Below are positions 27,928 through 37,272 of a stretch of DNA of 64,000 bases, piece by piece. The notes under the pieces were generated by a model. The model worked only from the letters and a program-made list of their open reading frames with translations, was not told the origin of the DNA and did not search any database. This DNA comes from Desulfurispira natronophila (GTDB taxonomy: Bacteria > Chrysiogenota > Chrysiogenetes > Chrysiogenales > Chrysiogenaceae): the NCBI RefSeq assembly GCF_014203025.1, contig NZ_JACHID010000002.1, forward strand, positions 1-64,000, given 5' to 3'. Each line of letters starts with the position of its first letter. Position 1 is the stretch's first letter. Made by a program: the position numbers and the translations under genes.

Positions 27928-28647
27928 ATGAGCATTGACAAGGACATCCATAAAAGCCATATTTCCCAGCAGTTTAATGAGAGTTTAGATAGCATTATTG
28001 GTAAGCTGCTGGAGATGGGTGAGCTTACTCAGGAGCAGTTGCAACACGCTATCAGCGCACTGCTTGATGATGACAGTGAGCTGGCGGAGTTTGTTAACAA
28101 GCGGGACCGAGAAGTGGACAGCATGGAGCTGGACATCGACTCCGAGTGCACCGAGATTCTGGTGCGTCGGCAGCCAGCGGCCAGTGACCTGCGCCTGGTG
28201 CTGGCAGTGTCACGCTCCTGTCGTGACCTGGAGCGAGTAGGGGACGAGGCGGCCAAGATTGCTCGTCGCAGCCTGAGCCTCTCCGAGGAGGGGCACTTGC
28301 CCAACGGCTATCTGGAGGTCAAGCACGTCAGCGAGTTGGTAGGGGATATGTTGGAAGGCTCTATGGCTTCCTTTCGTGACTTCGACGCAGAGCGCGCCCT
28401 GCAGGTGATGCACCAGGACAAGCAGGTGGACGCCGAGTATAAGCGAGCCATGCGCTCACTGGTCCTGCACATGATGGAGGACCCGCGCTATATCACTCCT
28501 GCCCTCAATGTCATCTGGATCCTGCGGGCTCTGGAGCGCATCGGCGATCATGCGGAAAATATAGCCGAATACGTGATTTACCTGGCCAAAGGTGTCGATG
28601 TTCGTCACAAAAGCCTGAAGAAAGTAGAAAAGCAGGTGCGCCAGTAG
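27928..28647 (+). CDS. phoU: Phosphate-specific transport regulator PhoU (copy 1)
   Basis: A 239-residue all-helical PhoU with two three-helix PhoU repeats. Each repeat has the metal-binding signature: DLERVGDEAAKIAR in the first and ALERIGDHAENIAEYV in the second. PhoU links PstB activity to PhoR and holds the kinase in the phosphatase state under phosphate excess. It lies 14 bases after pstB with an AAAAAGGAG site, in the usual pstSCAB-phoU order. Confidence 0.94.
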   Translation: MSIDKDIHKSHISQQFNESLDSIIGKLLEMGELTQEQLQHAISALLDDDSELAEFVNKRDREVDSMELDIDSECTEILVRRQPAASDLRLVLAVSRSCRDLERVGDEAAKIARRSLSLSEEGHLPNGYLEVKHVSELVGDMLEGSMASFRDFDAERALQVMHQDKQVDAEYKRAMRSLVLHMMEDPRYITPALNVIWILRALERIGDHAENIAEYVIYLAKGVDVRHKSLKKVEKQVRQ

Positions 28648-28654
28648 TGCAAGG

Positions 28655-28675
28655 GACTACCAGCTAGTCTATAAT
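28655..28675 (+). promoter_or_regulatory. Perfect -10 with inverted repeat between the two phoU genes
   Basis: A consensus TATAAT is at 28670-28675, directly preceded by the inverted repeat GACTA (28655-28659) and TAGTC (28665-28669). No good -35 is seen at 17 bases, so the site may need an activator. It sits 33 bases before the second phoU gene. Confidence 0.4.
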
Positions 28676-28707
28676 CCCTACCATATATCAAAAGAAAAGA
28701 GCTGAAT

Positions 28708-29412
28708 ATGAAAGACCGCGATGATGCTTTTTTGACGCTTAAAAATTTGGTGGCTCAAATGAGCACCCACACGGTGGGTATGTTTGAGAATGCCATTCGT
28801 GCCCTAATCAACCGCGATACGGAATTGGCCAGGCAGGTGCTCTCCACCGATGACCAGGTGAATAACCTGGATCTGCAAATAGAGGAGATCTGTATTCGCA
28901 TCCTGGCTCTTTATGAGCCTAAGGGGCCTGATTTGCGGCATATTTTAACAATTTCCCGCATTATTAACGACCTTGAGCGCATAGGTGACCATTGCACCTC
29001 CATCTGTCGCGAAGTGATTCACCTTAACAAGGTTCCTCAAGTAAAACCCTACATCGATATTCCCCGCATGGGAGATGCAGCGGCAAACATGGTGCGCGAT
29101 GCCATCGATGCCTATTTCCGCTGTGACAGTGACCTGGCCCTCAAGGTTATAAAGCGCGATGACACCGTGGACGAATATCAGGCCCAGATTATCCGCGAAC
29201 TGCTCACCTACATTCTGGAGGACGTACGTAAAACCCAGCCAGTAATCTGGCTGATTTTCATCACTCGACGCATAGAGCGCATTGCTGACCATGCCAGCAA
29301 TATTGCCGAGCAGGTCTATTATATGGAGACGGGGACGGTTATTCGCCATCGCAAAGTGGTTGAGCCCAAAGAGACCCAGGGAGGTTCCAGTGAACCAGAT
29401 ACTGCTGATTGA
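28708..29412 (+). CDS. PhoU-domain protein (copy 2)
   Basis: A 234-residue second PhoU with both signatures: NDLERIGDHCTSICREV and RRIERIADHASNIAEQV. It shares only the motif framework with copy 1, so this is an old paralogue rather than a recent duplication. The 3' end overlaps phoB by 23 bases, coupling it to the response regulator rather than to the transporter. Two PhoU proteins per locus occur in several bacteria, where one may act on PhoR and the other on transport. Which does which here is unknown. Confidence 0.92.
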   Translation: MKDRDDAFLTLKNLVAQMSTHTVGMFENAIRALINRDTELARQVLSTDDQVNNLDLQIEEICIRILALYEPKGPDLRHILTISRIINDLERIGDHCTSICREVIHLNKVPQVKPYIDIPRMGDAAANMVRDAIDAYFRCDSDLALKVIKRDDTVDEYQAQIIRELLTYILEDVRKTQPVIWLIFITRRIERIADHASNIAEQVYYMETGTVIRHRKVVEPKETQGGSSEPDTAD

Positions 29413-30064
29413 AGATCAGGACGAGCTGCGGGAGCTGATTGAGTACAACCTTACCCGAGAGGGCGACTTCCAGGTAACCGGCGCCGACAATGCCAATGAC
29501 GCCCTGATGATGCTGGAAGACATGAGCCCCGACCTCATCTTGCTGGACCTGATGCTGCCGGGTTTGAGTGGGCTGGAGTTTCTGCGTATTGTCAAAAGCT
29601 CGGTGGAGCACAGCGATATTCCCATCATTATCATATCTGCAAAGCATGGCGAGCAGGATATTGTTAACGGTCTGACCATGGGCGCTGATGACTATTTAAC
29701 CAAGCCTTTCAGTATGAAGGTACTCAAAGCCAAAATAGATGTAGTGCTACGCCGAGCCTGGCACCATGAGCCGGGGGCCATTTCCTACGGTGATATTTCT
29801 ATCGATACCGAGACTCATAAGGTTTATGCTGCGGGACAGGAGGTTACCCTGACGGTCAAGGAGTTTGAGCTGCTGCACCTCTTTCTCAAGCGGCCCCGCA
29901 AAGTATTTCACCGCAATCAGCTTCTCAGTGCCATCTGGGGTTATGATTCGGAAGTCTATACCCGCACCGTCGATGCCCATATCTCTTCGCTGCGTAAAAA
30001 ACTTGGCGACAAGGGCAAGATGATCCGCTCAATTCCCAAGGTTGGCTACGGACTCGACCTGTGA
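29390..30064 (+). CDS. phoB: Phosphate regulon response regulator PhoB
   Basis: A 224-residue OmpR/PhoB regulator. The receiver domain has the acidic pair in LIEDQDE, the phospho-acceptor Asp in LLDLMLPG, the Thr/Ser-type ISAKHG switch and KPFS Lys. The C-terminal winged helix contains TVKEFELLHLF, NQLLSAIWGYD, and the RTVDAHISSLRKKLG recognition region. The start is GTG 29390 after GGGAGG, inside the end of phoU copy 2; a longer upstream frame is out of family. It should bind the repeats before pstS. Confidence 0.94.
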   Translation: MNQILLIEDQDELRELIEYNLTREGDFQVTGADNANDALMMLEDMSPDLILLDLMLPGLSGLEFLRIVKSSVEHSDIPIIIISAKHGEQDIVNGLTMGADDYLTKPFSMKVLKAKIDVVLRRAWHHEPGAISYGDISIDTETHKVYAAGQEVTLTVKEFELLHLFLKRPRKVFHRNQLLSAIWGYDSEVYTRTVDAHISSLRKKLGDKGKMIRSIPKVGYGLDL

Positions 30065-31794
30065 ACTCCATGGTGCGGGTCTTTCTCATCATCTATGTTC
30101 CCATTGTGCTGGCGCTGGTGCCCCTGGTTTACTTCTCAAACGGCATCATTATTGAGGAAGCACAGCAAAACCTGATGAATGACATGGAGGACAAGTGGAC
30201 ACTGCTGGCCTCCATGCACTGGCCCCTGGAAATCAGTACCGACACCCACCAGCAGGTGCGCCATATCTCCCATGAAACAGGGCTGCGCATCACCTTGATT
30301 CAGCGCGACGGCACCGTGCTGGAAGACTCACTCGTCGCCCTGGAGGATGTGACCGCCATCCCCAGCCACGCCCATCGACCAGAGGTGGTGAATGCTCTGG
30401 CACAGGGCGACTGGCACACAACCCGCTACAGCACCACTGTCAACATGGACATGCTCTACTACGCCCGCATGCTAGATAACGAGCGCATCCTGCGTATCTC
30501 CTATCCCACTGCCTATGTGGACGACCTGCGTCAGAGCATTACCCAGCGTCTCTTTGTTTTGCTGATCTTTCTCTTTGCCCTGATCGCTATCATCTCAGCC
30601 TACCTGGCCCGGCGCATTTCCCAGCCCATTCAACGCCTGAGCTATATTGCCGAAGCGGTGGAATCGGGGCGGGACTCCATCCACTTTCCCGATTTTCGCG
30701 ACCCCACTCTGGCGAAAATATCCCAGTTGATGGAACGCATCTTCCGCGCCATGACGCAGAAGCAGCAGCTGCTGCAGGATGAGCAGGAGAAGCTGGAGAG
30801 CATCTTCACCGTGCTGGAAGAGGGGATAATTCTCGTCGATCATGAGCACACCATTCTGCACTACAACCCCAAAGCAGAGCACCTGTTGGGAGTGGCCCTT
30901 GAAATTGGCAGCAATCTGCTGCGCGATAGCAATGACTTTGAGGTGATCACTTTTCTGAGTCAGATACTGGACAGTGGGGAAAACGCCCTGTGGGAAAAGC
31001 GGATATTCCGGGAGCGCGTCTTTGAGATAAATTTGCGCATCTTGCCCCAGGAAAAACTCATCGTGCTCTTTGATGTCACGGAAGAGGACCGTTACGAGCG
31101 CTACAAGACTGAGCTGGTAAGCAACATCTCCCATGAGCTGCGCACACCACTGACCATGATTCTGGGGTATGCCGAAACCCTGCTGAGTGATCCCGATATA
31201 CCGGAAGAACAGCGGCAAAAGTTTATCCGCGTTATCTTCAAAAGTGCCCACTCCCTGTCCAATTTGATTGAGGATGTTCTGGAGCTCAACCGTCTGGAGC
31301 AGACTGGGCGCACCTTCGAGCTGGCGGAACCTCTGCCCCTGCAGGATATGCTCACCACCCTGCAGGAGCGATTTGCCACGGTTACTGACAAGCGCATTCA
31401 CTATCACATCCGGCACGAGCAGTCGGTCTGGTGCTCCTATGAACATATTCTCAGCATCTGCACCAATTTGATCGACAACGCCATCAAGTACTCCCGTGGT
31501 CAGAATATAACCGTAACCATTCAGCGGGAGCGAGATGAGCAGGTGCAGATCGTGGTGGAGGATGAGGGACCGGCGATTCCAGCCAAAGAGCGGGAGCGGA
31601 TATTTGAGCGCTTCTACACCGTCTCCCAGTCACGCAATCGCAACCGCAGCGGCACCGGAGTGGGGCTCTCAATCGTAAAGCATATTGTGCAGGCGTACCG
31701 TGGCACGATTACTGTGAGCGAAAGCGCAGCCGGAGGTAATGTGTTTAGTATCGTGCTGTATGAGAAACGTCCGACGAACAAGTGTCTGGCTTAA
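30061..31794 (+). CDS. phoR: Phosphate regulon sensor histidine kinase PhoR
   Basis: A 577-residue membrane kinase. TM1 (about 4-26), a periplasmic stretch of about 140 residues, TM2 (about 166-186), HAMP, PAS (about 255-345), HisKA with H358 in SNISHELRTPLT, and HATPase (N-box NLIDNAIKYS, G2 box GTGVGLSIVKHI) follow in order. The sizeable periplasmic domain differs from E. coli PhoR, which has almost none, and is closer to the Bacillus/Gram-positive build. The GTG start overlaps the phoB stop by GTGA. Confidence 0.93.
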   Translation: MNSMVRVFLIIYVPIVLALVPLVYFSNGIIIEEAQQNLMNDMEDKWTLLASMHWPLEISTDTHQQVRHISHETGLRITLIQRDGTVLEDSLVALEDVTAIPSHAHRPEVVNALAQGDWHTTRYSTTVNMDMLYYARMLDNERILRISYPTAYVDDLRQSITQRLFVLLIFLFALIAIISAYLARRISQPIQRLSYIAEAVESGRDSIHFPDFRDPTLAKISQLMERIFRAMTQKQQLLQDEQEKLESIFTVLEEGIILVDHEHTILHYNPKAEHLLGVALEIGSNLLRDSNDFEVITFLSQILDSGENALWEKRIFRERVFEINLRILPQEKLIVLFDVTEEDRYERYKTELVSNISHELRTPLTMILGYAETLLSDPDIPEEQRQKFIRVIFKSAHSLSNLIEDVLELNRLEQTGRTFELAEPLPLQDMLTTLQERFATVTDKRIHYHIRHEQSVWCSYEHILSICTNLIDNAIKYSRGQNITVTIQRERDEQVQIVVEDEGPAIPAKERERIFERFYTVSQSRNRNRSGTGVGLSIVKHIVQAYRGTITVSESAAGGNVFSIVLYEKRPTNKCLA

Positions 31795-31994
31795 TTTTCT
31801 TCTTCCGTTTTGTATTTATGCAGATCTATACTCTGGTAAGAATCATGCGATTTCTCCCTTTCGTCGCCACCTGTGGCGTGAGACACTGCCAGTGTGTCCA
31901 ATACTCTTGCCTTTGTCTGCCATTCTGCTAAAATTGCCGTTTTAATTGCGGGGGCAGCGAGTCCCACTGTTATTACCATTTGTGGAGGATAGAT

Positions 31995-32882
31995 ATGCGT
32001 ATACTGTTGTTTTTGGCGACGAATCTGGCGGTTATTGTCGTTGCCAGTATAACCCTGAGCCTGCTGGGAGTGGGTACTATACTGGATGAGTCCGGTACGG
32101 GGCTGAATCTGATGAACTTGCTGATCTTCTGTTTTGTGTTTGGCATGTCAGGTTCTTTTGTATCACTACTTATTTCCAAGTGGATAGCCAAGAAGGGGAC
32201 GGGAACTGTTGTTATCGAGCGTCCGCGCAATCCCCGGGAACAGTGGCTGATCCAGACGGTGCGGGAGCTTTCTCAAAAAGCGGGTATCGGCATGCCCGAA
32301 GTGGGTGTGTTTCCTGCTCAGCAGTCTAATGCCTTTGCTACGGGTTGGAGTCGCAACAATGCCTTGGTTGCGGTAAGTCAGGGGATGATGGACCGTTTTA
32401 GTGAGGATGAAATTCGGGCAGTCCTGGGCCACGAAATCGGACACGTTGCCAATGGAGATATGGTAACCCTGGCTCTGATTCAGGGTGTGGTGAATACCTT
32501 TGTTATGTTTTTTGCGCGCATTATTGGCTACACCGTGGATCGCGTGGTCTTTAAGACCGAGCGGGGGCTGGGGATTGGGTACTATATAGTTACTATCATG
32601 GCTGAAATTGTCCTGGCTATCCTGGCATCTATGATCGTATTTTGGTTCTCACGCCGCCGTGAGTATCGGGCTGATGAGGCCGGAGCGTATCTTGCCGGCA
32701 GCGGTGCCATGATTGCTGCACTTGAGCGTCTTAAGCGGGAGCAGGGCTTGCCTGACGAGATGCCTGAGTCCATGAGTGCCTTTGGTATTAACTCGGGAGT
32801 ACGCACTGGTATGAAGAAGCTCTTTATGACCCACCCGCCTCTGGATGAGCGTATAGCTGCTCTGCAGCGCAGGGGTAGGTAA
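31995..32882 (+). CDS. htpX: Membrane zinc metalloprotease HtpX
   Basis: A 295-residue M48B protease. Two N-terminal transmembrane helices precede the catalytic [10 protein letters not shown] motif (two His ligands and the catalytic Glu), with the third ligand in [11 protein letters not shown]. Two more helices lie between them. HtpX degrades damaged inner-membrane proteins with FtsH. ATG 31995 has a GGAGG site; an upstream TTG frame is ignored. Seven bases separate it from thiE. The 200-base gap before it holds short stems but no clear terminator for phoR. Confidence 0.95.
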   Translation: MRILLFLATNLAVIVVASITLSLLGVGTILDESGTGLNLMNLLIFCFVFGMSGSFVSLLISKWIAKKGTGTVVIERPRNPREQWLIQTVRELSQKAGIGMPEVGVFPAQQSNAFATGWSRNNALVAVSQGMMDRFSEDEIRAVLGHEIGHVANGDMVTLALIQGVVNTFVMFFARIIGYTVDRVVFKTERGLGIGYYIVTIMAEIVLAILASMIVFWFSRRREYRADEAGAYLAGSGAMIAALERLKREQGLPDEMPESMSAFGINSGVRTGMKKLFMTHPPLDERIAALQRRGR

Positions 32883-32888
32883 TAAAAT

Positions 32889-33521
32889 ATGTTCAATCTT
32901 TGTGTGATAACTGCCTCAGACCAGTTGGCTGATCATGTGCAGACGGCGCAGGCAGCTTTGGCAGGCGGCGCTGACATGATCCAGTTGCGGGACAAGCAGC
33001 TTGACTGTAATGACGAGCTCCTGGCCATAGCCCGCCAGATCATGGAGCTCAAGCGACAGTACTCGTTTCATTTTGTTGTTAATGACTGTATAGAAGTTGC
33101 CCTGAAGTGTGATGCCGATGGCGTACACCTGGGGCAGGATGATGACGGTATTGATCTGGCGCGCCAGATTCTCGGCAACGACAAGCTGATTGGTATATCC
33201 ACCCACAGTCTGGTTGAGGCGGTAAAGGCAGCAGAGGCGGGGGCTGATTATATCGGTTTTGGTCCTATGTACGCCACAGTCTCCAAGGACTCGCCTTATA
33301 GCCCGCGCAGTGCCGATGAACTGCGGCGCATTGCCGAGACTGTCCAAATCCCCGTCTGTGCCATAGGCGGCATAGAGCCAGAAGTGCTGGATGAACTTTG
33401 TGTGAGCCCCCAGGTCTTTTGTGCCGTCATCAGTGGCATACGCCAAGGAACAGGCATTTCTGAGCAGGTGAAGGCTTATATTGAGGCTCTGCGGAGTGCT
33501 CGTAAGCGCCGCGGTTTCTGA
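32889..33521 (+). CDS. thiE: Thiamine-phosphate synthase
   Basis: A 210-residue TIM-barrel enzyme joining HMP-PP and THZ-P. Motifs are MIQLRDK, FVVNDCIEVAL, ADGVHLGQDD, IGISTHS, DYIGFGPMYAT and CAIGGI. Other thi genes are absent and no TPP riboswitch (THI element) is seen before the transcript. It follows htpX closely and probably shares its message. Confidence 0.93.
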   Translation: MFNLCVITASDQLADHVQTAQAALAGGADMIQLRDKQLDCNDELLAIARQIMELKRQYSFHFVVNDCIEVALKCDADGVHLGQDDDGIDLARQILGNDKLIGISTHSLVEAVKAAEAGADYIGFGPMYATVSKDSPYSPRSADELRRIAETVQIPVCAIGGIEPEVLDELCVSPQVFCAVISGIRQGTGISEQVKAYIEALRSARKRRGF

Positions 33522-33829
33522 ATTAGCCGATCTGCTGGTCAGTAGATTTGCGAAAGTCTTTTATAGCATTACTCCCGCCAGGGTCTTCCAGGCACGTTCG
33601 CCTTCCTCTTGGCAAGGATGTCTGACGCTTGCCATCCGGTTTCGTTATCTGCGCCTTGGTGCTTTTGCTGAAGAAAACCACAACGTGATGTCGTAAGACA
33701 TTACGTTTTTAAAAATCAGAAAAAACCTTTACTCTTGGCATGCGAAGTGCTAAAAGCTCATGTTTCGACGGTTTTTGCGCTAAATCGTCGAGTTTATAGT
33801 AATTTCATAGAACGCAAGGAGATTAACAC
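33522..33829. other. Intergenic region thiE / rpsO
   Basis: 308 bases. They hold a 7-bp stem TGGCAAG/CTTGCCA (33610-33634, no T-run), then the strong terminator at 33682-33710, then the rpsO leader. Candidate rpsO promoter elements (a TATAGT -10 near 33796) are weak. Confidence 0.5.
33682..33710 (+). terminator. Rho-independent terminator after htpX-thiE
   Basis: An 11-bp stem (AACGTGATGTC at 33682-33692, GACATTACGTT at 33697-33707, one G-T) with a GTAA tetraloop is followed by further T residues. Confidence 0.85.
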
Positions 33830-34099
33830 ATGGCTCTTACAAAAGAGAGAAAAGAAGAAATTATTCGGGATTTCGGTCAGTCCGAGGGGGATACAGGTTC
33901 TCCTGAGGTACAGGTCGCCCTGCTTACTGAGCGCATTGTCTATTTGACGGAGCACTTTAAGGAGCACAAGCACGACTTTCACTCCCGCCGTGGACTGCTT
34001 ATGCTGGTAGGCAAGCGTCGTCGCTTGCTCGATTACCTCAAGAAAAAAGAGATTAGCCGTTACCGTAAGCTCATCGAACGCCTGAATATCCGCAAGTAA
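33830..34099 (+). CDS. rpsO: 30S ribosomal protein S15
   Basis: An 89-residue S15 of standard length. [44 protein letters not shown] and the [13 protein letters not shown] end are classic. It binds the central domain of 16S rRNA. It is 29 bases upstream of pnp, the usual rpsO-pnp order. AAGGAG precedes the ATG. Confidence 0.98.
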   Translation: MALTKERKEEIIRDFGQSEGDTGSPEVQVALLTERIVYLTEHFKEHKHDFHSRRGLLMLVGKRRRLLDYLKKKEISRYRKLIERLNIRK

Positions 34100-34128
34100 C
34101 CCTTTGAGCTACGAGGAGCAGTAACGTA

Positions 34129-36300
34129 ATGGAATCAATTTCAGTAGAATTCGGTGGACGTACCATCGAAATGCAGACTGGACAGGTTGCCCGCCAGGCA
34201 ACCTCTTCGGTGTTGTTGCGCGATGGCGACAATGTCGTTCTGGTTACGGTTGTCAGTAATAAAGAGCCCCGAGAGGGCATCGACTTCTTTCCCCTGACAG
34301 TTAACTACATAGAAAAGCGCTACAGCTCTGGCCGTATCCCCGGCGGCTTCAAAAAGCGCGAGGGTATGCCGTCTGACGATGAGACACTCATTTCCCGCCT
34401 GATCGACCGCCCCCTGCGCCCACTTTTCCCCGATGGGTACTTCAACGAAACCCAGGTCATTGCCACGGTAATGTCTTCCGATGCCGAGCGCCCGCTGGAC
34501 ATGCTGGCTATGTACGGCGCTGCCACTGCCCTACATATCTCTGATGTTCCCTTTGCCGGTCCCATGGGATCCTGCCGTATTGGCCGTATTGACGGGGAAT
34601 TTGTCCTCAATCCCAGCTACGAGGAGATTGAGCGCAGTGATATGGATGTTGCCCTGGCAGCAACCCGTGAGGCTATCCTTATGGTGGAAGCCGGTGCCAA
34701 CGAAGTTCCCGACCAGGAGATGTTGGATGCCATTGCCTTTGGTCATCAGGCTATTCAGACGCTGCTGGACACCCAGGAGGAGTTTCGCAGCCGCACTGGT
34801 GATGCCAAGCGTGAGTTTACTCCCCACGAAGTGGATGCTGAACTCAAGCGTAGCATTGAAGCTAATTTCCGCGGCAAGATCGAAGCAGCGCTGGCACTTG
34901 GCAACAAGATGGACACCTATGCGGCCCTCGATGACGCCAAGAAGGAATTCAAGGAACACTACACCGCTGCGCTGGGCGAAGAGGGCTTTGCCGAGCAGAA
35001 AAAGACATATATGCGCATCTTTGGCGACATGGAGCGGGAAGTCATGCGCAGCAACATTCTGGATAAGGGTGTGCGTGCTGATGGCCGCAGCTTGTCGGAT
35101 GTACGTGCCATTTCCATTGAACCGAGCTTTTTGCCCCGCACTCACGGCAGTGTGCTCTTCACTCGCGGCGAGACCCAGGCCATTGTTACCACTACCCTGG
35201 GTACCGGCTCTGACGAGCAGTTTGTGGAAACCCTGCAGGGAGAACACAAGTCAGACTATCTCTTTCACTATAACTTCCCCCCCTACTGTGTCGGCGAAGC
35301 AGGTTTCCTGCGCGCTCCCGGACGCCGCGAAATCGGCCACGGCGCACTGGCCAAGCGAGCCATTGAACCGATACTGCCTGGCAAGGAAGACTTCCCCTAC
35401 ACCGTCCGCGTTGTTTCAGAGATCACTGAGTCCAACGGCTCCTCCAGCATGGCTAGCGCCTGCGGTGCCTCCCTCGCCCTGATGGACGCCGGGGTGCCTG
35501 TCAGTGGTGCTGTTTCCGGTATTGCCATGGGGCTGATTCTCGAAGGTGAGCGCTTTGCGATTCTCTCTGACATTCTGGGTATAGAGGATCACCTGGGCGA
35601 CATGGACTTCAAGGTGGCGGGTACTGCCAAAGGCATTACTGCCCTGCAGATGGATATCAAGATTGTGGGGATTACTCAGGAGATTATGCGCACGGCCCTG
35701 GACCAGGCGCTGGCTGGTCGCCAGCACATCATGAACGAGATGGACAAGGCACTTGATGCCCCCCGTCCCGAGCTCAATCCCCATGCGCCGCGCATTGTCA
35801 CCATCATGGTCAAGCCTGATAAAATACGCGACATCATCGGTGTCGGCGGCAAAATCATTCGTGGTATTGTCGAAGAGACCGGTGCCAAGATCGATATTGA
35901 GGACGATGGGCGCTGTCTCATCGCTTCCGCCAACAGCGAAAGCCTCAATCGTGCCATCGCCATTATCGAAGGCATTTTGGAGGAGCCAGAGATCGGTAAG
36001 ACCTACCGGGGCAAAGTCAAAAAAATTGCTGAGTTTGGCGCCTTTGTTGAGTTCCTGCCTAATCAGGACGGTTTGCTGCACATCTCCCAGATGGATCACC
36101 GGCGAGTGGAGAAAGTCACTGATATTTTGCAGGAAGGTGATGAGCTTGACGTGCAGCTAATTGAGGTGGACCATAAGACTGGAAAGTATAAGCTTTCACG
36201 TAAGGCGCTTATCATCAAGCCAGCAGGTATGGATGATGATGACGTTGAGCAAGAGCGCCGTCCTCGCAAACCTATGCATGCTCGGAAAAATCGTAATTGA
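34129..36300 (+). CDS. pnp: Polynucleotide phosphorylase
   Basis: A 723-residue 3'-5' exoribonuclease. Two RNase PH domains (about 10-220 and 310-540, active-site segment MGLILEGERFAILSDILGIEDHLGDMDFKVAG), a linking helical domain, a KH domain (IRDIIGVGGKIIRGI) and an S1 domain (GKVKKIAEFGAFVEFLPNQDGLLHIS) appear in order. The C-terminal tail is short and ends in basic residues. In many bacteria pnp controls its own message with RNase III in the rpsO-pnp gap. Only a 29-base gap exists here, too short for the E. coli-type stem. Confidence 0.97.
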   Translation: MESISVEFGGRTIEMQTGQVARQATSSVLLRDGDNVVLVTVVSNKEPREGIDFFPLTVNYIEKRYSSGRIPGGFKKREGMPSDDETLISRLIDRPLRPLFPDGYFNETQVIATVMSSDAERPLDMLAMYGAATALHISDVPFAGPMGSCRIGRIDGEFVLNPSYEEIERSDMDVALAATREAILMVEAGANEVPDQEMLDAIAFGHQAIQTLLDTQEEFRSRTGDAKREFTPHEVDAELKRSIEANFRGKIEAALALGNKMDTYAALDDAKKEFKEHYTAALGEEGFAEQKKTYMRIFGDMEREVMRSNILDKGVRADGRSLSDVRAISIEPSFLPRTHGSVLFTRGETQAIVTTTLGTGSDEQFVETLQGEHKSDYLFHYNFPPYCVGEAGFLRAPGRREIGHGALAKRAIEPILPGKEDFPYTVRVVSEITESNGSSSMASACGASLALMDAGVPVSGAVSGIAMGLILEGERFAILSDILGIEDHLGDMDFKVAGTAKGITALQMDIKIVGITQEIMRTALDQALAGRQHIMNEMDKALDAPRPELNPHAPRIVTIMVKPDKIRDIIGVGGKIIRGIVEETGAKIDIEDDGRCLIASANSESLNRAIAIIEGILEEPEIGKTYRGKVKKIAEFGAFVEFLPNQDGLLHISQMDHRRVEKVTDILQEGDELDVQLIEVDHKTGKYKLSRKALIIKPAGMDDDDVEQERRPRKPMHARKNRN

Positions 36301-36316
36301 TCAGGAAGCGTCACAC

Positions 36317-36345
36317 TTGACATTTTGCCGTGAACCCAGTACATT
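36317..36345 (+). promoter_or_regulatory. Promoter for rplU-rpmA
   Basis: A consensus TTGACA (36317-36322) and TACATT (36340-36345) are spaced by 17 bases, 63 bases before the rplU start. Confidence 0.7.
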
Positions 36346-36407
36346 TACTAGCCTTTCATTTTTTTGATGAGAGGGAATGAACATAACAAACCCTGGAGGT
36401 ACGCATC

Positions 36408-36722
36408 GTGCAAGCCGTCGTAAAAACCTGCGGTAAGCAGTACCATGTCAGCGAAGGAGATGTCTTTGCCGTAAGCCGGCTGGAAGGCAACGTGGGAGAC
36501 ATGGTTGATCTAAATGAAGTGCTTGTGCTCACCGGCAGTGATGACAATGTCGTTGTTGGTAGCCCGTATGTAGAAGGGGCCAAAGTATCCGTCGAGATTC
36601 TCGAGCAGTACAAGGCCAAAAAGATTACCGTATTCAAGTCGAAACGCCGCAAAAAATACAAGCGCAAACAGGGCCATCGTCAACACATGACTCGGCTCCG
36701 GGTTGCTTCGATCCAGCAGTAA
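36408..36722 (+). CDS. rplU: 50S ribosomal protein L21
   Basis: A 104-residue L21. The N-terminal motif reads [11 protein letters not shown], where a Cys replaces the very common second Gly of KTGGKQY. The [17 protein letters not shown]-terminal RNA-binding stretch is typical. The start is GTG 36408 behind GGAGGT. It is in the standard rplU-rpmA-(obgE) order. Confidence 0.96.
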   Translation: MQAVVKTCGKQYHVSEGDVFAVSRLEGNVGDMVDLNEVLVLTGSDDNVVVGSPYVEGAKVSVEILEQYKAKKITVFKSKRRKKYKRKQGHRQHMTRLRVASIQQ

Positions 36723-36734
36723 GGAGAGATTGTA

Positions 36735-36995
36735 ATGGCACACAAAAAAGCAGGCGGCAGTACCCGTAACGGACGGGACTCCCAATCCAAACGACTCGGC
36801 GTCAAAAAATTTGGCGGTGAGCTTGTTCTGGCAGGCAATATCCTGGTACGCCAACGTGGCACTCGTTTTTACCCTGGTGAGAACGTGGGGATGGGGCGCG
36901 ACTTCACCCTCTTTTCCAAGGTGAATGGCACGGTGAACTTCACCACCAAAGCTGGTGGGCGACGCTACATCAGCATTACTCCTGTCGAGGGATGA
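36735..36995 (+). CDS. rpmA: 50S ribosomal protein L27
   Basis: An 86-residue L27 beginning [16 protein letters not shown], with no Firmicute-type N-terminal leader to be cleaved. [23 protein letters not shown] and [12 protein letters not shown] are intact. The N-terminal tail reaches the peptidyl-transferase centre. It lies 12 bases after rplU. Confidence 0.98.
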   Translation: MAHKKAGGSTRNGRDSQSKRLGVKKFGGELVLAGNILVRQRGTRFYPGENVGMGRDFTLFSKVNGTVNFTTKAGGRRYISITPVEG

Positions 36996-37017
36996 ACCTC
37001 GCTGACTCAGCATAAGC

Positions 37018-37053
37018 AAAGAGTACCTGCCCCCTGGCTGGTACTCTTTTTTT
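37018..37053 (+). terminator. Rho-independent terminator after rplU-rpmA
   Basis: Stem AAAGAGTACC (37018-37027) with GGTACTCTTT (37040-37049) and a 12-base loop, ending in a run of T residues. It separates the ribosomal pair from obgE, which is 220 bases downstream. Confidence 0.85.
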
Positions 37054-37272
37054 ATGCTGCTTACCCGGGGGAGTATCAATGAGCAGGGGCCAGCATGGTA
37101 CAGGCTGCTGTGGTCAATCGAGTTTATACCGGATGTCTAGAGCAGGTTACTCATGGAGTATTGGAGTTTTTCTGTTGAGTAAAGTTTGCTGTACAGGCGG
37201 CAATAAGGTGCGACTTACTACTCGAAGCAACATTAAAAATTACGCGGTCAACAGAATCTCAAGGGGAGATAT

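Noticed and set aside
32600-32889. TPP riboswitch controlling thiE
   Set aside because: thiE starts seven bases after htpX and no THI-element core is visible upstream of htpX or thiE.
34100-34128. RNase III autoregulatory stem before pnp
   Set aside because: The gap between rpsO and pnp is only 29 bases, too short for the long stem known from enterobacteria.
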